Shown: piece after piece, positions 9,050 through 17,658 of the stretch
How positions within the stretch are numbered: the first letter of the stretch is position 1
How the letters are laid out: every line of letters begins with the position of its first letter
Source of the DNA: Actinopolymorpha sp. NPDC004070
GTDB lineage: Bacteria > Actinomycetota > Actinomycetes > Propionibacteriales > Actinopolymorphaceae
Assembly (NCBI RefSeq): GCF_040610475.1
Contig: NZ_JBEXMJ010000001.1
Location: 682,001 to 746,000, forward strand
Reading direction: 5' to 3'
Length of the DNA stretch: 64,000 nt
Made by a program: the position numbers and the translations under genes
The notes under the pieces: model-generated
Seen by the model: only the letters and a program-made list of their open reading frames with translations
Database searches by the model: none
What the model was told of the DNA's origin: nothing

Positions 9050-10129
9050 ATGGTTCGATCCCGGCGGATCGTGCTCGCCACCCTGGCAGCGCTGACGGCG
9101 CTGACCGGCGCCGGGCCCGCCATCGCCCCGGCCGGTGCGACGAGTGTCCGGCCCGACCTTCCGGGCACGGCGGCCTGGCAGCAGGCCTCCTTCGACGGAC
9201 GTCCTCTACCCAGTCTCACCGGTGCTTCGCCGGCCTCGGTCGCGGAGTACTTCGCCGGGTTGCCCGCCGCCGAGCAGAAGGGGCTGGCCACGCGCTATCC
9301 CGCGGTGGTCGGCAACATGGACGGCGCACCACCTGCCCTGCGGTACGCCGCGAACCGGCACGAGGTGGCCAGGTCGGGTGTCTGGCGCGGCGTGCTCGAC
9401 CTGCGCGACCGGCAGATTCTCGCGCTCGACCCCCGCGAACGCGGCCTCGCCGTCGAGGTGTTCGGCGACCTGGCGACCGCTGACCGGGTGGCCGTGCTGG
9501 TGCCCGGCGCGGGCGCGGACCTCTACCACCTGGACGAGCCCGGCGGAATCGCCGCCGGCGCCCGGGCCATGCGCGCGGAAGCCGAACGCCAGCACCCCGG
9601 CACCCGGTTGGCGGTGATCGCCTGGGCCGGCTACGCCACCCCCGTCGACGCCGGTGCGGCCGCGATGCAGGGCAGCCTGGCCCGGGTGGGTGCGGCCCGG
9701 CTGCAGCGGTTCCTCGCCGGCCTGTCGGCGTACACCTCTGCCCCGATCGCGCTCTTCTGCCACAGCTACGGCTCGGTGGTCTGCGGCCTCAGCCACCTGC
9801 CCCGTCAGGTCGACGACATCGCGGTGTTCGGCAGCCCCGGGGTGCGGCACCGCACCGCGTCCGGGCTGTCGCGCACCGCCCGGGTCTGGGCCGGACTCGC
9901 CGCCGGTGACCCGATCAGGTACGTCCCGTTCGTACGCGTCGGCGACTACGGCCACGGCCCGAGCCCGGTGGCTCCCGCGTTCGGCGCCAAGGTCTTCGCC
10001 ACCGCCGGCGCCCGCGGCCACAGCGGCTACCTCACGCCCGACACCGAGTCCCTGCGCAACCTGGTCCGGATCGCGCTCGGCCACGACGGCGAGGTCACGT
10101 CGGCGCCGCACTCGCGTCCGCCCGCGTAG
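9050..10129 (+). CDS. Secreted alpha/beta hydrolase, DUF1023-like
   Basis: This 359-residue protein has an N-terminal signal sequence (about residues 1-32: RSRR, hydrophobic core, APAGA) and is probably exported. The core matches actinobacterial DUF1023-type hydrolases: a VAVLVPGAGADL strand near residue 150 and a nucleophile elbow CHSYGS with Ser239. The elbow lacks the usual leading Gly, but the fold around it is intact. C-terminal segments FGSPG, RVWAG and a histidine in ARGHSGY complete the likely triad. The start has a GGAAGGA ribosome site. A paralogue at 31221-32066 shares these blocks but lacks about 80 N-terminal residues. The substrate is unknown. Confidence 0.8.
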   Translation: MVRSRRIVLATLAALTALTGAGPAIAPAGATSVRPDLPGTAAWQQASFDGRPLPSLTGASPASVAEYFAGLPAAEQKGLATRYPAVVGNMDGAPPALRYAANRHEVARSGVWRGVLDLRDRQILALDPRERGLAVEVFGDLATADRVAVLVPGAGADLYHLDEPGGIAAGARAMRAEAERQHPGTRLAVIAWAGYATPVDAGAAAMQGSLARVGAARLQRFLAGLSAYTSAPIALFCHSYGSVVCGLSHLPRQVDDIAVFGSPGVRHRTASGLSRTARVWAGLAAGDPIRYVPFVRVGDYGHGPSPVAPAFGAKVFATAGARGHSGYLTPDTESLRNLVRIALGHDGEVTSAPHSRPPA

Positions 10130-10203
10130 CCAGGGTCGGTTGGGGGAGCGGTCAGGGACTTCCCCCGATGGACGGTGCCGCGCGGCGGGCAATCATCGAC
10201 CCC

Positions 10204-10867
10204 ATGAACGCTGGTACTGGCTTCTCCTCGCAGCACGGTTCTTCGCAGTACGGCACCTCGCGGTACGGCTCGCCGCAGCAGACCTCGCCGGCCGGATCGC
10301 TGCGGGTCGGTGACGCCGAACGCGAGCGGGCGGTGGAGATGCTGCAGGCGGCCTACGCCGAGGGCCGGATCGACCACACCGAACTCGACCTGCGGGTAGG
10401 CGGCGCGCTGGCCGCGGTCGACCGCGCCGAACTCGCCCACGCCCTGCGCGGGCTCCCACTGCCGGCCACCGGCACCTCGGGCACGTCGAGCACCGCGGGC
10501 ACCGTTCCGCGCGTGCCGACCGGTCGCCCGGGTGCAGTGCCGAGCGGGTCGGACCGCTCCCTTGCCCTGCTCGCCCACTGGTCCGGCGTACCCACGCTGT
10601 TCGTCGTGCCGCTCATCATCGCGGCGACGGCCGGCCAGCGGTCGGCGTTCGTACGCGAGCAGGCCGTCGAGGCGACCAACTTCCAGCTCAGCTTCCTCGG
10701 CGCGTGCATCGTGCTCGGGGATCCTGAGCGGCATCACGTTCGGAATCGCCGCGGTGGCCTACGCACCGCTGATCCTGGCCTGGATGCTGCTGTCGGGCAT
10801 CGCGGGGATGTCGTCGCTGTGCGGCAACCGCTGGCGCTATCCCTGGTCGGTTCGCCTGCTCAAGTAG
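10204..10867 (+). pseudogene. DUF1707/DUF4870 membrane protein, frameshifted
   Basis: The frame starting at ATG 10204 encodes a Ser/Gly/Gln-rich N-terminus, a DUF1707 domain (LRVGDAERERAVEMLQ...GRIDHTELDLRV...) and the first part of a DUF4870 membrane domain up to ACIVLG. Coding then jumps by one base at a run of four G (10717-10720). The other frame continues with ILSGITFGIAAVAYAPLILAW and ends in WRYPWSVRLLK at 10867, exactly the expected DUF4870 C-terminus. One extra G in the run explains everything. It is either a real inactivating insertion or a sequencing error. AATCAT ends 7 nt before ATG 10204, consistent with a leaderless start. Confidence 0.8.
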
Positions 10868-10885
10868 CGAGGGGGAGCCACCCCG

Positions 10886-10891
10886 TAGGGT
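10886..10891 (+). promoter_or_regulatory. -10 element for the MFS gene at 10898 (leaderless)
   Basis: TAGGGT ends 6 nt before GTG 10898. No Shine-Dalgarno sequence is visible between them. Confidence 0.45.
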
Positions 10892-10897
10892 CGACGG

Positions 10898-12193
10898 GTG
10901 ACGCGCGCACCCGCCCCGCCGCCGGAGGTACGCCGGGCCCGCCTCGCGGTGGCCGTGACGTTCCTCGTCCACGCGGCCGTCTTCGCGACCTGGGCACCTC
11001 GGATCCCGTCCATCAAGCAGGCTCTCGACCTCGACAACGGCGCCCTCGGCATCGCACTCGGCGGCCTCGCGGTCGGGCTCCTGGCCGGCACTAGGCTGAC
11101 CGGACGGATGGAGCGGGCCGGGCGCACCGGCCTGGCGATGCGCATCCTCGTCCCGGTGCAGGCCGTTGCGCTGGTCGGCCCGGCGTTCGCCACCGACCTG
11201 GTGACGCTGACCGCCGCGCTGGCCGTGCTCGGCCTGATCGGCGGGATGCTGGACGTCGCGATGAACGCGCACGCCGTGGCGGTCGAGCGGCTGTACGGCC
11301 GGCCGATCATGTCCGGCTTCCACGGCCTGTGGAGCCTCGGCTCGATGGTGGGTTCGGCGATCGCGGCGCTGGTCGCCCGGGAGGGCGTGGACGTCCGCGT
11401 GCACTTCATCGTGGCCGGGATCGTGTGCGCGGTGGCCAGCGCGCCGTTCCTCACCCGCCTGCTGCGCCCGGACCAGGAGGCGGCGGTCACCGGCCACCAC
11501 GTGGAGGTGCCGGGCGGGCGCCGGCCGCCGGTACGCGTCGTCGTGGTGGTGATGATGGCCGCGATGGGGTTCGGTGCGTTCCTCGGCGAGGGGGCGATCG
11601 CCGACTGGAGTGCGGTCTACCTGAACGAGAGCCTCGGCGCCTCCGTGGGGCTGGCCGCACTCGGGCTGTCGGTGTTCTCCGGTGCGATGACGGCGTCCCG
11701 GCTGGTCGCGGACCGGGTGGGCGCGAAGTACGGCCCGGTGGTGGTGGCGCGTGCCGGCGCCGCGCTGGGTGCGCTGGGGTACGTCATCTTCCTGCTCGCG
11801 CCCGGGCCGTTGGTGGCGCTGGTGGGCTTCGCCGTCGCCGGGTTCGGGATCGGGCCGGCGGTGCCGGTCGTGTTCAGCGCCGCCGGCAACACCGGCACGA
11901 AGAACCGCGTGTCGGTCCTCGGCCCCGTGGTGTCGGCGGGCTATCTCGGCGCGGTGCTCGGCCCGGTCGCGATCGGAGCCGTCGCCCACCGGACCGGCCT
12001 CGCGTGGGCGCTGATCATCCCGCTCGGCTTCGTGGTGCTGATCTTCGTCGCGGCCGGGCTGCTGCGCGGCGCGGCCGGTGGTGACGAGACCGACGGCGAA
12101 GACGGCGGGGATGGCCGAGGCGAGGGGGCCGGGACGCGGACCGACGGCGAAACCGCCGCCCGCGCCCACGGCCCGGCCACCATCGACGGCTGA
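10898..12193 (+). CDS. MFS transporter (YbjJ/fucose permease-like)
   Basis: This 431-residue protein has about 12 hydrophobic helices typical of the major facilitator superfamily. The N-terminal HAAVFATWAPRIPSIKQAL segment and the GLxVGLLAGTRLTGRM loop resemble the YbjJ-like branch. The second half holds GFGAFLGEGAIADWSAVYL, also typical of that branch. The C-terminal 35 residues are hydrophilic and rich in Asp, Gly and Glu. The substrate is unknown; relatives are annotated as sugar or drug exporters. It is convergent with the PheS-like gene, with 15 nt between them. Confidence 0.88.
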   Translation: MTRAPAPPPEVRRARLAVAVTFLVHAAVFATWAPRIPSIKQALDLDNGALGIALGGLAVGLLAGTRLTGRMERAGRTGLAMRILVPVQAVALVGPAFATDLVTLTAALAVLGLIGGMLDVAMNAHAVAVERLYGRPIMSGFHGLWSLGSMVGSAIAALVAREGVDVRVHFIVAGIVCAVASAPFLTRLLRPDQEAAVTGHHVEVPGGRRPPVRVVVVVMMAAMGFGAFLGEGAIADWSAVYLNESLGASVGLAALGLSVFSGAMTASRLVADRVGAKYGPVVVARAGAALGALGYVIFLLAPGPLVALVGFAVAGFGIGPAVPVVFSAAGNTGTKNRVSVLGPVVSAGYLGAVLGPVAIGAVAHRTGLAWALIIPLGFVVLIFVAAGLLRGAAGGDETDGEDGGDGRGEGAGTRTDGETAARAHGPATIDG

Positions 12194-12208
12194 CTCGGGC
12201 GTCGGTCG

Positions 12209-13384
12209 TCAGCGCGCGGCGCCGGCCGCCCACTGCGAGGCCGCGCCCTGGTGCAGTTCTGCGTAGACCTGGTCCCGCAGCCGGTTGGCGTCGGCGTCGG
12301 TGAGCGTGCGGTCCAGCGCCCGCACCACCATCCGGACCAGCACGTTCCGCTGGCCCGGGGCGATACCCAGCCGGGCCCGCGCAGGCGCCGGCAGGTCGTC
12401 GTACGCCGTCTCGGCCAGCACCTCGACGGTCTCCACGACGTCGGCGTCCGCACCGAGGGCGGCGCGCACCCGGTCGCCGAGCAGTTCGGCCGAGGTGTCC
12501 ACGTCCGCGTCCACCACCACGGACAGGTCGCGGCGTACCGGAGGCTGGTGGGAGACCGGCCGGTACGCCGTACGATCCTGCATCTGCGCGGCCACCCTGG
12601 GGTCGGCCGAGCGCAGCAGCCGGATGTCCGGCACGCCCTTACCGAGCATCAGCAGCCGGTCCAGCCCGAGCCCCATCGCGAGGCCGGTCCAGGGAGGTAC
12701 GGGCAGCCCGGCGCCGGCCAGCACACCGGGCGCCGCCAGCCCGCACTCGCCGATCTCCACCCAGCGGCCCTGCCAGCAGACGTCGATCTGGCGCCCGTGG
12801 TCGGTGTAGGGGTGCACCTTCGGTTCGGTACGCCAGCGGCTGCCCGGCAGCACCGCCTCCACCACCCGGCCGATCATCTCGGCGAGGTCCTCCTCGGTGC
12901 AGGGCCGGTCGCGGCGTACCCGCCACAGGTCGACCTGGTGCGGCGTCCCCGTGTGCTGCCAGTCGATGCTGTCCCGCCGGTAACACATGCCGGGGCAGAC
13001 CAGCAGCACGTCCACCGTCGGCCCGCCGGACTCGCCGGTCTCGCGGGCCTCGGCCTCGGCGGCCAGCCGGCGGAGCGCACCCGGGATCATCGCGCTGCTG
13101 TGGCTGCGCAGCACGTGCCCGGCGTCGACGTAGCGGGTGTAGCGCTCCTCGCGGGTCACGGCGTCGGCGGCGTACCCCAGATTGTCGTAGTTGTCGGCGA
13201 GGGAGACGACTGGAGAGGACCGGACGACGCGGACCTCGGCGCCCCAGGAAGAACCCAGCGCGGCGGCCAGGTCGTCGACCACCAACTGCAGGGCATGCGC
13301 GCCCTGCGCCGGGTCGGACAGATCACGGATCGCAAGGCAGGCCCGCAGCTGGGCGGGCGAGAGGACGGACAAGAGAGCGGACAT
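12209..13384 (-). CDS. Stand-alone PheS-like aminoacyl ligase homologue with FDX-ACB domain
   Basis: This 391-residue protein is related to the phenylalanyl-tRNA synthetase alpha chain but is not the housekeeping enzyme. A class II core spans about residues 50-270. It has a motif 2-like VLRSHSSAM and a motif 3-like block (WVEIGECGLAAPGVL ... GLAMGLGLDRLLMLGKGVPDIRLL). A C-terminal FDX-ACB-like domain follows (about 280-380, QPPVRRDLSVVVDADV), which normally sits on PheT. The order catalytic core then FDX-ACB recalls mitochondrial PheRS. Similar actinobacterial proteins carry the database name 'PheS-related mystery ligase'. The start at 13384 has GAGGAG 7 nt upstream. The substrate is unknown and no partner beta-chain gene is in the window. 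Confidence 0.75.
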   Translation of the reverse strand: MSALLSVLSPAQLRACLAIRDLSDPAQGAHALQLVVDDLAAALGSSWGAEVRVVRSSPVVSLADNYDNLGYAADAVTREERYTRYVDAGHVLRSHSSAMIPGALRRLAAEAEARETGESGGPTVDVLLVCPGMCYRRDSIDWQHTGTPHQVDLWRVRRDRPCTEEDLAEMIGRVVEAVLPGSRWRTEPKVHPYTDHGRQIDVCWQGRWVEIGECGLAAPGVLAGAGLPVPPWTGLAMGLGLDRLLMLGKGVPDIRLLRSADPRVAAQMQDRTAYRPVSHQPPVRRDLSVVVDADVDTSAELLGDRVRAALGADADVVETVEVLAETAYDDLPAPARARLGIAPGQRNVLVRMVVRALDRTLTDADANRLRDQVYAELHQGAASQWAAGAAR

Positions 13385-13868
13385 GGAAGTACTCCTCGAA
13401 AGATCGTTCGCGGTGGTGGAACGGGGTGAAGGGACCTGCACACCCCGACCGGCCGCGAGAGATCCACCGAGGAGAACGCCGCCGACGGCGCCCGGTGGTT
13501 CGCGTTCGGAAGGTCAGGCGGTCAGCCGACGGTCGGTCAGCCGACCGGACCGTGGAGGAGACACTGACGAAACGCGGCACCCGGGCATGCCCGGCACTCC
13601 ACCCCGACGGCACCGCGGTGCCGGCCGGGGCGGAGAAATCGCCGCCCGGGTACGCCCATGCCGACAACCGTACGCGCCGGGCACCGCCTACCGCCATGCC
13701 TTTGAGCGCCGGTACGCGAGGGCCTGAGGAGGGTCACCTCCTCCTCAGGGCGGACACCGTAGGAGCCAAACTCCACCCGGCGGGCCACGCCCGCGGGTCG
13801 CCCACCGCCTACGGTTGGGGACGGCCAGCAGGCCAGGCGTGTGTGAACCAAGGTGTCGGGAGGCATCC
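13385..13868. other. Divergent control region between the PheS-like and ABC genes
   Basis: This 484-nt region contains no supported gene. A 12-bp direct repeat, CGGTCAGCCGAC, lies at 13519-13530 and 13534-13545, in the upstream region of the PheS-like gene. A perfect 10-bp inverted repeat (CCTGAGGAGG at 13723-13732, CCTCCTCAGG at 13740-13749, 7-nt loop) lies about 120 nt before the ABC ATPase gene. It may be an operator or hairpin for either direction. A palindromic GGCACCGCGGTGCC lies at about 13610-13623. Confidence 0.5.
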
Positions 13869-14897
13869 GTGGGACGAATCGAGGCGAGAAACCTCACCAA
13901 GACCTACGGCGGGAAACGCGCGGTGGACGACCTGTCGTTCACCGTCGAGCCCGGCGTGGTGACCGGCTTCCTCGGCCCCAACGGCGCGGGCAAGTCGACC
14001 ACCATGCGGCTGATGCTCGGCCTGGACCACGGCGGGGGACAGACCCGCTTCGACGGACAGCCGTACTCCCGCCTCACCCACCCGATGCGGCACGTCGGCG
14101 CGGTGCTGGAGGCGAAGGCGTTCCACCCGACCCGCACCGCCCGCAACCACCTGACGATGCTGGCGGCCGCCAACGGCATTCCTCGTCAGCGGGTCGACGT
14201 CGTCCTCGACCACGTCGGGCTGACCGAGGTGGCGGGCCACAAGCCGAAGTCGTTCTCGCTCGGCATGGGGCAACGGCTGGGACTGGCCTGCGCGCTGCTC
14301 GGCGACCCGCACACGCTGATCCTCGACGAGCCGGCCAACGGCCTGGACCCGCAGGGCATCACCTGGCTGCGCAACTTCCTGAAGTCCTTCGCCTCCACCG
14401 GGCGCACGGTGTTCGTCTCCAGCCACCTGCTGGCCGAGATGGGGCTGATGGCCGACCGGCTGGTGGTGATCGGCCGCGGCCGGCTGATCGCCTCCGGCGA
14501 GGTCCAGGACTTCGTACGCAAGGCCTCCCACACCGCCGTGCTCGTCCGCACGCCTCACGTCGACCGCCTCACCGAGGCGCTGCGCGCGCAGCAGGTTCGG
14601 ACCGAGCCGCAGAGCGACGGCAGCCTGGTGGTCAACGGCCTGGACCAGGCCAGGGTGGGCGAGCTCGCGTTCTCCGCCGGTGTGGTCCTGCACGGGCTCA
14701 GCACCCGGACCGCGACGCTGGAGGAGGCCTTCCTGGAGGCGACCGGCGGTTCGGAGGAGTACGTCGCCCAGCTCGGCCAGGCGACCGCCGAGGACGTGGT
14801 CGCCGCTCGAGCCGGGCGGCCCGCCGACACCGGTTCCTCGTCCGCCAGCACGTCCTCCACACCGTCCGCCACCCCGTCTTCGGGAGAGTCTCGATGA
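13869..14897 (+). CDS. ABC transporter ATP-binding protein (exporter type)
   Basis: This 342-residue ATPase drives the permease encoded next to it. Walker A is GPNGAGKST near residue 40. The signature FSLGMGQRLGLA lies near 135, and Walker B LILDEPANGLDP near 155 is followed by a D-loop and the switch His in SSHLL. It matches the CcmA/drug-exporter group (COG1131). A C-terminal extension of about 30 residues is rich in Ser, Thr and Pro. The GTG start at 13869 has GGGAGG 5 nt upstream; a longer open frame from 13815 lacks a site. It overlaps the permease gene by 4 nt. The substrate is unknown. Confidence 0.92.
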   Translation: MGRIEARNLTKTYGGKRAVDDLSFTVEPGVVTGFLGPNGAGKSTTMRLMLGLDHGGGQTRFDGQPYSRLTHPMRHVGAVLEAKAFHPTRTARNHLTMLAAANGIPRQRVDVVLDHVGLTEVAGHKPKSFSLGMGQRLGLACALLGDPHTLILDEPANGLDPQGITWLRNFLKSFASTGRTVFVSSHLLAEMGLMADRLVVIGRGRLIASGEVQDFVRKASHTAVLVRTPHVDRLTEALRAQQVRTEPQSDGSLVVNGLDQARVGELAFSAGVVLHGLSTRTATLEEAFLEATGGSEEYVAQLGQATAEDVVAARAGRPADTGSSSASTSSTPSATPSSGESR

Positions 14898-15691
14898 TCG
14901 ACGCCCTGCGGTTCGAGTGGATCCGGATCCGCACCATCCGCTCCACGTACTGGCTCACCGCCCTGGCCCTGGTGCTGAGTGCCGCCGTCGCCGGCCTGAT
15001 CGCGTACTTCGGACGGGAGAACCCGATCAACGACCAGATGGCCGGGGTGATCCTCACCGGTGGGTCGGCGTTCAGCCCGCTGCCGTTCACCGCGGTCTTC
15101 ATGGGGATCATCGGCGTCTTCGCGTTCGGCCACGAGTACCGCCACGGAACGATCCTGCCCACCCTCACCGCGGTGCCCCGGCGCGGCTCGCTCGTGGTCG
15201 CCAAGGCCGCCGTGGTGATCGGCTGGTCGCTGGTGGTGGCCCTCGTCAGCGTGGGACTGAACTGGGCGGTGGCCCGGGTGCTCTCGGGCCAGTCGCTGCC
15301 GTTGTTCGACGCGCCTGTCGGCCCGGCGCTGGGTGGCTACCTCGGCTTCGTCGTGCTGTGGGGGCTGCTCGGTCTCGGCCTGGGCGGCCTGCTGCGCAGC
15401 CTGCCGGCGGCGATGGTGCTGATCTTCGTCGTCCCGCTGGTGGTGGAGCCGCTGCTCGGCGCGCTCACCATGATCCCCGCGCTGGAGTCCTTCCGGGATT
15501 ACGTCAACTACCTCCCCTTCACGGCCGGCAACGCCATGTCGCAGACCATGAACCCGAACGAGGTGGGCGGTGGTGGCGGCCCGCAGCTGGGCGACCAGCC
15601 GACCCGGCTGGTCAGCAGCCTCACCTTCACCGCCTGGGTCGCTCTCGTGCTCGGCGCCGCGACGGCGCTCTTCCACAAACGCGACGCCTGA
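14894..15691 (+). CDS. ABC transporter permease (ABC-2 type)
   Basis: This 265-residue protein has about six membrane helices and begins with a short cytoplasmic RFEWIRIRTIRSTYW segment typical of ABC-2 permeases. The conserved FGHEYRHGTI motif after the second helix is present. A Gly-rich loop (NEVGGGGGPQLGDQ) precedes the last helix. ATG 14894 overlaps the ATPase stop (ATGA) and GGGAGAG lies just upstream, so the two proteins form one exporter unit. The gene ends 110 nt before malic enzyme. Confidence 0.88.
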   Translation: MIDALRFEWIRIRTIRSTYWLTALALVLSAAVAGLIAYFGRENPINDQMAGVILTGGSAFSPLPFTAVFMGIIGVFAFGHEYRHGTILPTLTAVPRRGSLVVAKAAVVIGWSLVVALVSVGLNWAVARVLSGQSLPLFDAPVGPALGGYLGFVVLWGLLGLGLGGLLRSLPAAMVLIFVVPLVVEPLLGALTMIPALESFRDYVNYLPFTAGNAMSQTMNPNEVGGGGGPQLGDQPTRLVSSLTFTAWVALVLGAATALFHKRDA

Positions 15692-15740
15692 ACCGAACCG
15701 CCCTCGCCGTGGGCACGGCCGCCATCCGGGCCTAAGGTAA

Positions 15741-15746
15741 TACGAT
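15741..15746 (+). promoter_or_regulatory. Candidate -10 element upstream of malic enzyme
   Basis: TACGAT, preceded by an overlapping TAAGGT at about 15733-15738, lies about 55 nt before the malic enzyme start in an AT-richer patch. No convincing -35 element is visible. Confidence 0.35.
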
Positions 15747-15801
15747 CGGCCATATCTGGACAGGGACGTCCGGAGGGCATTCGTGATCATGAGGAGCGGA
15801 C

Positions 15802-17196
15802 GTGACTTCGGTGCCGAGTGCTTCGTACTCCATCACCGTGCGCCTCGAGGTGCCGGCCGGCGGACGGGCGGTGAGCGAGCTCACCGCCGCCGTCGAGCAC
15901 GCCGGCGGCACCATCACCGCCCTCGACGTCACCGCCTCCGGGCACGAGCGGCTGCGGATCGACGTCACCTGTGCGGCCACCGACACCGCGCACGCCGACC
16001 GCCTGGTCGAGGTGCTGCGCCAGGTCGCCGGCGTCGCGATCCACAAGGTGTCCGACCGCACCTTCCTGATGCACCTCGGCGGCAAGATCGAGATGCAGGC
16101 AAAGCACCCGATCCGCAACCGCGACGACCTGTCGATGATCTACACCCCCGGCGTGGCCCGGGTGTCGATGGCGATCGCCGCCAACCCCGACGACGCCCGC
16201 CGGCTGACGATCAAGCGCAACTCCGTCGCCGTGGTGAGCGACGGGTCCGCGGTGCTCGGCCTGGGCAACATCGGCCCGCACGCCGCGCTGCCGGTGATGG
16301 AGGGCAAGGCGGCGCTGTTCAAGCGGTTCGCCGGAATCGACGCGTGGCCGCTGTGCCTGGACACCCAGGACGTCGACACGATCGTCGAGGTCGTCCGCAG
16401 CATCGCCCCCGGGTTCGCCGGGATCAACCTGGAGGACATCTCCGCCCCGCGCTGCTTCGAGGTCGAACGCCGGCTGCGCGACCTGCTCGACATCCCGGTC
16501 TTCCACGACGACCAGCACGGCACCGCGATCGTCGTCCTGGCAGCGCTGACCAACGCCCTGCGGATCGTCGGCAAGGACATGGCCCACGTGCGGATCGTGA
16601 TGTCGGGCGCGGGTGCGGCCGGGAGCGCCATCCTGCGGTTGCTGCTGGCCGCCGGCGCCAAGGACGTCCTGGTGGCCGACATCGACGGGGTGATCCACGC
16701 CGGCCGGGAGGGACTGTCGCCGGAGCTGCGCTGGATCGCGGAGAACACCAACCACGCCCGTTTCGTGGGCGACCTGCACGGGGCGGTCGTCGGGGCCGAC
16801 GTGTTCGTCGGCGTCTCCGCACCCAACGTCCTGGCCGGAGCCGACGTGGCGACCATGAACAAGGGCGCGATCGTGTTCGCGCTGGCCAACCCCGACCCCG
16901 AGGTCGACCCGGCGGAGGCGCGCGAGCACGCCAGCGTCGTGGCCACCGGCCGCAGCGACTACCCCAACCAGATCAACAACGTGCTGGCGTTCCCCGGCGT
17001 CTTCCGCGGTCTGCTGGACGCCCAGAGCCACCATGTCGACGAGAGCATGCTGCTGGCCGCCGCGCAGGCGATCGCGAACGTCGTGACCGAGGAGCAGCTC
17101 AACGCCAACTACGTGATCCCGAGCGTCTTCCATCCGGACGTGCACGGTGCGGTCGCGGCCGCGGTGCGCGACGCGGTGGCCGCCTCCGGCCGCTGA
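15802..17196 (+). CDS. NAD-dependent malic enzyme with N-terminal ACT domain
   Basis: This 464-residue enzyme would convert malate to pyruvate and CO2. Residues 1-80 form an ACT-like regulatory domain (SITVRLEVPAGGRAVSELTAAV), common in actinobacterial malic enzymes. The malic domain follows, with IYTPGVARV, a GLGNIGPHAALPVMEGKAALF block containing the catalytic Lys, and INLEDISAPRCFEVE plus VFHDDQHGTA for metal binding. The NAD-binding domain shows GAGAAGSAI near residue 270. GTG 15802 is supported by GAGGAG at 15791-15796. The next gene starts on its stop codon. The ACT domain suggests allosteric control by a small ligand. Confidence 0.93.
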   Translation: MTSVPSASYSITVRLEVPAGGRAVSELTAAVEHAGGTITALDVTASGHERLRIDVTCAATDTAHADRLVEVLRQVAGVAIHKVSDRTFLMHLGGKIEMQAKHPIRNRDDLSMIYTPGVARVSMAIAANPDDARRLTIKRNSVAVVSDGSAVLGLGNIGPHAALPVMEGKAALFKRFAGIDAWPLCLDTQDVDTIVEVVRSIAPGFAGINLEDISAPRCFEVERRLRDLLDIPVFHDDQHGTAIVVLAALTNALRIVGKDMAHVRIVMSGAGAAGSAILRLLLAAGAKDVLVADIDGVIHAGREGLSPELRWIAENTNHARFVGDLHGAVVGADVFVGVSAPNVLAGADVATMNKGAIVFALANPDPEVDPAEAREHASVVATGRSDYPNQINNVLAFPGVFRGLLDAQSHHVDESMLLAAAQAIANVVTEEQLNANYVIPSVFHPDVHGAVAAAVRDAVAASGR

Positions 17197-17654
17197 TGCG
17201 CCGGCTCACCGGGGTGGCCGGCGCTGCCTGGTGGGCGGCGTTCGCGCTGGCGTGTGTGCTCAACCTGTACGGGCTGTACGCACCCAACGAGCCCGGCCCG
17301 GACCTGACGTTCAGCTATGCAGACAAGGTGGCGCATTTCGCGACCTTCGCCTCGGTGGCCTTCACCGGCGCGATGGTGGGCGTCCCGGTGCGCTGGCTGG
17401 CCGGGATCCTCGCCCTGCACGCGGCGAGCAGCGAGATCATCCAGGGGACCCTGCTTCCGCACCGCGAGGGGGACCCGTTCGACGTACTCGCCGACCTGGC
17501 CGGCGTCACGCTCGGCCTGGCCCTCGCCGTCGCCGCTCGCCGGGTCCGCCGCCAGGGGGGCCGTTCCGCGGGGAAGGAACGGCCCGCCGGGAAGGATCTG
17601 CGGACGAGGGGCGGCGGACACGCTCGTACGACGGCACCGGACGCGGGATCATGA
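17196..17654 (+). CDS. VanZ-like membrane protein
   Basis: This 152-residue protein has about four hydrophobic helices and the VanZ/phosphotransbutyrylase-like signature. Features are NLYGLYAPNEPGPDLTFSYADKVAHFATF, in which the DKxxHF motif is diagnostic, and SSEIIQGTLLPHREGDPFDVLADLAGV near the end. The C-terminal 40 residues are basic and disordered. Its ATG overlaps the malic enzyme stop by one base (TGATG), so it is coupled to it. VanZ relatives are linked to glycopeptide tolerance and cell-envelope functions, but the role here is unknown. Confidence 0.82.
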   Translation: MRRLTGVAGAAWWAAFALACVLNLYGLYAPNEPGPDLTFSYADKVAHFATFASVAFTGAMVGVPVRWLAGILALHAASSEIIQGTLLPHREGDPFDVLADLAGVTLGLALAVAARRVRRQGGRSAGKERPAGKDLRTRGGGHARTTAPDAGS

Positions 17655-17658
17655 GGAC

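Noticed and set aside
13561..13625. T-box-like GGCACCGCGG sequence upstream of the PheS-like gene
   Set aside because: Only the GCACCGCG core is suggestive. The full antiterminator consensus, specifier loop and terminator are not found, and the element is a plain palindrome.
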